From Sedimentibacter acidaminivorans (GTDB taxonomy: Bacteria; Bacillota; Clostridia; Tissierellales; Sedimentibacteraceae), in NCBI RefSeq assembly GCF_017873955.1, contig NZ_JAGGKS010000003.1, positions 310,001-374,000 of the forward strand: a stretch of 64,000 bases of DNA, given 5' to 3'. The position numbers and the translations under genes are program-made. The notes under the pieces were generated by a model that did no database searches, was not told the origin of the DNA, and saw only the letters and a list, made by a program, of their open reading frames with translations. Positions 63,928-64,000 of this stretch are shown piece by piece (position 1 is the stretch's first letter; each line of letters opens with the position of its first letter).

Positions 63928-64000
63928 TATAAATAATGTTAATAACTATTGACTATTTATTAATTCATCTCGCGGATGAGGTGGAATATTATAATTTCAT

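Noticed and set aside
1-64000. Search for tRNA, rRNA or origin sequences
   Set aside because: No TTCGA-type T-arm with matching acceptor ends, no rRNA core segments and no DnaA-box cluster were seen by eye.

Overview
The window is AT-rich DNA with strong AGGAGG-type ribosome sites, ATG/TTG/GTG starts and clostridial gene families: a sigma-54 controlled hydroxybutyrate operon, an O-acetylhomoserine sulfhydrylase, an SLH surface protein, a ClC exchanger with a TrkA-C tail, a Ric iron-sulfur repair protein and LytTR regulators. I read it as the chromosome of an anaerobic, amino-acid or organic-acid fermenting member of the Clostridia. No rRNA, tRNA, CRISPR array or prophage was recognised.

Layout. 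1-4.6 kb: a zinc phospholipase C-like protein, an AIM24 protein, a TtcA-family PP-loop protein and a ClC transporter. 4.6-11.3 kb: an operon read leftward from a sigma-54 promoter (9385-9400): two CoA-transferase subunits, 3-hydroxybutyrate dehydrogenase, a GntP permease and a 3-hydroxyacyl-CoA dehydrogenase, preceded by its probable sigma-54 activator. The first gene carries the start of a lost thiolase gene in front of its own ribosome site. 11.6-21.8 kb: a polysaccharide deacetylase lipoprotein, MetY, a 1918-residue DUF4011-helicase-nuclease resembling the Hhe defence protein, an amino-sugar kinase, a PC4-like protein and an ECF S component. 21.9-35.7 kb: an uncharacterised radical-SAM/DNA-metabolism pair, a 2618-residue SLH surface protein, a soluble chemoreceptor with a C-terminal Cache domain, and P5C dehydrogenase.

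36-44 kb is accessory DNA: a broken CPBP protease cut by a decayed IS21 element, an esterase-PadR operon with two palindromic operators built around its promoter, a LUD protein, a quinoprotein-like sugar dehydrogenase and a hydrolase-LytTR-DUF3021 operon. 44.7-51.3 kb is visibly GC-richer and looks imported: a flavin/iron-sulfur enoate reductase, a protein made of two fused short-chain dehydrogenases, an SLC13-type carrier and a LuxR-type regulator. This is the best candidate for an undescribed pathway: uptake, C=C reduction and carbonyl/hydroxyl interconversion of an unidentified organic acid.

51.3-61 kb is a patchwork of small enzymes (APH-type phosphotransferase, GNAT, rifampin ADP-ribosyltransferase), gene relics (kinase, GNAT, IS1182 transposase) and short palindromic repeats. 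Two identical 45-bp palindromes flank a CDP-alcohol phosphatidyltransferase. 60.7-64 kb: Ric, a TfoX-C domain gene interrupted by TGA at its expected cysteine, an MccF-like LD-carboxypeptidase, a pentapeptide-repeat protein and a second kinase relic.
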